From IMG/VR virus record IMGVR_UViG_3300023096_000011, positions 1 through 36,711 of that record: DNA of 36,711 bases. One strand, 5' to 3'. Below, one piece after another: positions 35,845 through 36,711 of the stretch. Positions within the stretch are counted from its first letter, which is position 1. The number at the start of each line of letters is the position of its first letter. The notes beneath the pieces are model-generated. The model ran no database searches. It was not told where the DNA came from and saw nothing but the letters and a program-made list of their open reading frames with translations. The DNA comes from a virus. Made by a program: the position numbers and the translations under genes.

Positions 35845-36711
35845 CGCGTTTCCTTCGGAAGTTCGTCGAAGCCCAGGAAAGCCCGCATCGCGGCCCGCGC
35901 TTCATTGGTGGGGGATTGTGCAGCACCGACGCTGTCGAGGGTAGTCATCGCCGATTGCACGGTGAGGACCGCGGCGTTCCCGCCCATCGGCTCGCGGTCT
36001 TCGAGCTCGCGCACCTCGTCGCGGGTCAGGATGCCGTTATTCACCATGGCCGCGTAGAAGGCGGCGCGGCCGGCGCTGTCGGCGCGCAGCAGGCCCTCGA
36101 CGGCGAACTTCGGATAGAACCGCACGCGCTCGCCCGGCGTGAGCAGGTCCTTCACGATGGCCTGCTCGATGCGCTTCAGCCAGGGCGAGAGGGTGAAGGT
36201 CAGGAATCCGATCATCTGCTGCTCGATGCCGGAGCCCCAGGACGTCGACTTCTCGGTGTGGCCGACCATCCACGGCGGCACGCGGAACCAGCGGCAGATC
36301 GACTCCACGCCGAACGAGCGGGATTCGAGAAGCTGCGCGTCGATCGGGTCGATGCCGACTGCCTTCACGTCGGTTCCGCCCTCCAGCAGGGGCGCCTCGC
36401 CGCGCTCGACCGACCCTGCAACGCTGGTCTTGAACTCCGTCCGCTGCACCGGCTTAAACCAGTTCTTCGCGGTGTAGTAGATCGCCTGCATCGTGCCATT
36501 GCGGAACGAGCGCCGCGCCGCGTTCTCGGCGTCGATCGAGGCCTGAAACACCTTGGCGCCGTACTGGATCACCGAGACGCCGTTCATGCCGTCCAGCGTG
36601 AAGCCTGGCACTGTCCAGATGTTCGCGACCGGGATCTCGCGAAGCGTGCCGTCGGGCCGCGGGTATTCGTAGCGCTTCCGACCGTTGGCCAGGGTGCTGA
36701 TCCGCAGCTTG
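35841..36711 (-). CDS. HK97-like portal protein, C-terminal part (starts beyond the right edge)
   Basis: The frame is open at the window edge and ends at 35841. Visible segments are IYYTAKNWFKPVQRTEFKTS, LLESRSFGVESICRWFRVPP and WMVGHTEKSTSWGSGIEQQM, followed by FTLSPWLKRIEQAIVKDLLT and ADSAGRAAFYAAMVNNGILT. These are conserved stretches of the HK97 family portal protein, which forms the DNA entry channel. The remaining N-terminal part and the terminase genes should lie to the right. A GTG at 36611 is internal, not the start. Confidence 0.9.
   Translation of the reverse strand, partial: KLRISTLANGRKRYEYPRPDGTLREIPVANIWTVPGFTLDGMNGVSVIQYGAKVFQASIDAENAARRSFRNGTMQAIYYTAKNWFKPVQRTEFKTSVAGSVERGEAPLLEGGTDVKAVGIDPIDAQLLESRSFGVESICRWFRVPPWMVGHTEKSTSWGSGIEQQMIGFLTFTLSPWLKRIEQAIVKDLLTPGERVRFYPKFAVEGLLRADSAGRAAFYAAMVNNGILTRDEVRELEDREPMGGNAAVLTVQSAMTTLDSVGAAQSPTNEARAAMRAFLGFDELPKETR

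Noticed and set aside
33124-36057. A 977-codon plus-strand open frame across the capsid and protease genes
   Set aside because: It is a GC-rich antisense shadow. The minus-strand genes have clear family matches and coupled starts; the plus frame has low-complexity, Arg/His-rich composition.
1-36711. CRISPR array, tRNA genes, insertion sequence or attachment site
   Set aside because: No regular spaced repeats, cloverleaf-like sequence, transposase frame with terminal repeats, or integrase with core duplication was seen.

Overview
The window is a densely packed segment of a tailed double-stranded DNA phage (or prophage) with siphovirus morphology. It is GC-rich throughout, uses GTG starts freely, and most neighbouring genes overlap by ATGA, GTGA or TGATG. 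The tail module is lambda-like: tail chaperone with a frameshift, tape measure, NlpC-type protein, gpJ-type tip protein. The head module is HK97-like: portal, ClpP-type protease, major capsid protein with a delta domain. GC content and gene style suggest a proteobacterial host, probably a betaproteobacterium of the Burkholderiales type. That host call is inference; embedded spanins and a GH19 endolysin fit any Gram-negative host.

Layout. (1) Positions 1-5324, leftward: an early operon with a small HTH regulator at its head, then a GIY-YIG-like protein, a winged-helix protein, a DUF1376-type replication protein, a putative helicase-loader-like protein, small zinc-binding proteins, a RuvC-like resolvase, a cupin and several tiny proteins. 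(2) Positions 5325-5446: divergent control region. (3) Positions 5447-17881, rightward: about 25 genes. They include a GHKL-like ATPase homologue, a RecE-type PD-(D/E)XK exonuclease with its companion, an ASCH-like protein, two exported low-complexity proteins, a modular zinc-finger protein, a Lar-like zinc protein and an HNH endonuclease at the end. (4) Positions 17861-36711, leftward: the late operon read from right to left. Its order is portal, protease, major capsid protein, decoration or appendage genes, head-tail connectors, tail tube, frameshifted tail chaperones, tape measure, distal tail proteins, NlpC-like protein, gpJ-like protein, fibre, two holin candidates, GH19 endolysin and nested spanins.

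How it fits together. There is one divergence point (5325-5446) and one convergence point (17861-17881). The leftward early operon runs off the left edge and the leftward portal gene enters from the right edge. If the complete molecule is circular or circularly permuted, the early-left and late genes would be one continuous leftward block with the terminase genes in the missing part. No terminase, integrase, CI-type long repressor, DNA polymerase or tRNA was found in the window.

Most interesting points: a clear -1 frameshift site (GGGAAAC) between the two tail chaperone genes; a 524-residue lectin-like structural protein with about 13 copies of a 21-residue Ala-rich repeat; a pair of exported Gly/Ala/Ser-rich proteins inside the early-right operon with a minus-strand terminator-like hairpin between them; a GHKL-like ATPase relative with an EExxH motif; and a CACCACCAAGGA-type leader shared by many gene starts on both strands. 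No gap between genes exceeds about 125 bases, so there is no long unexplained non-coding stretch.
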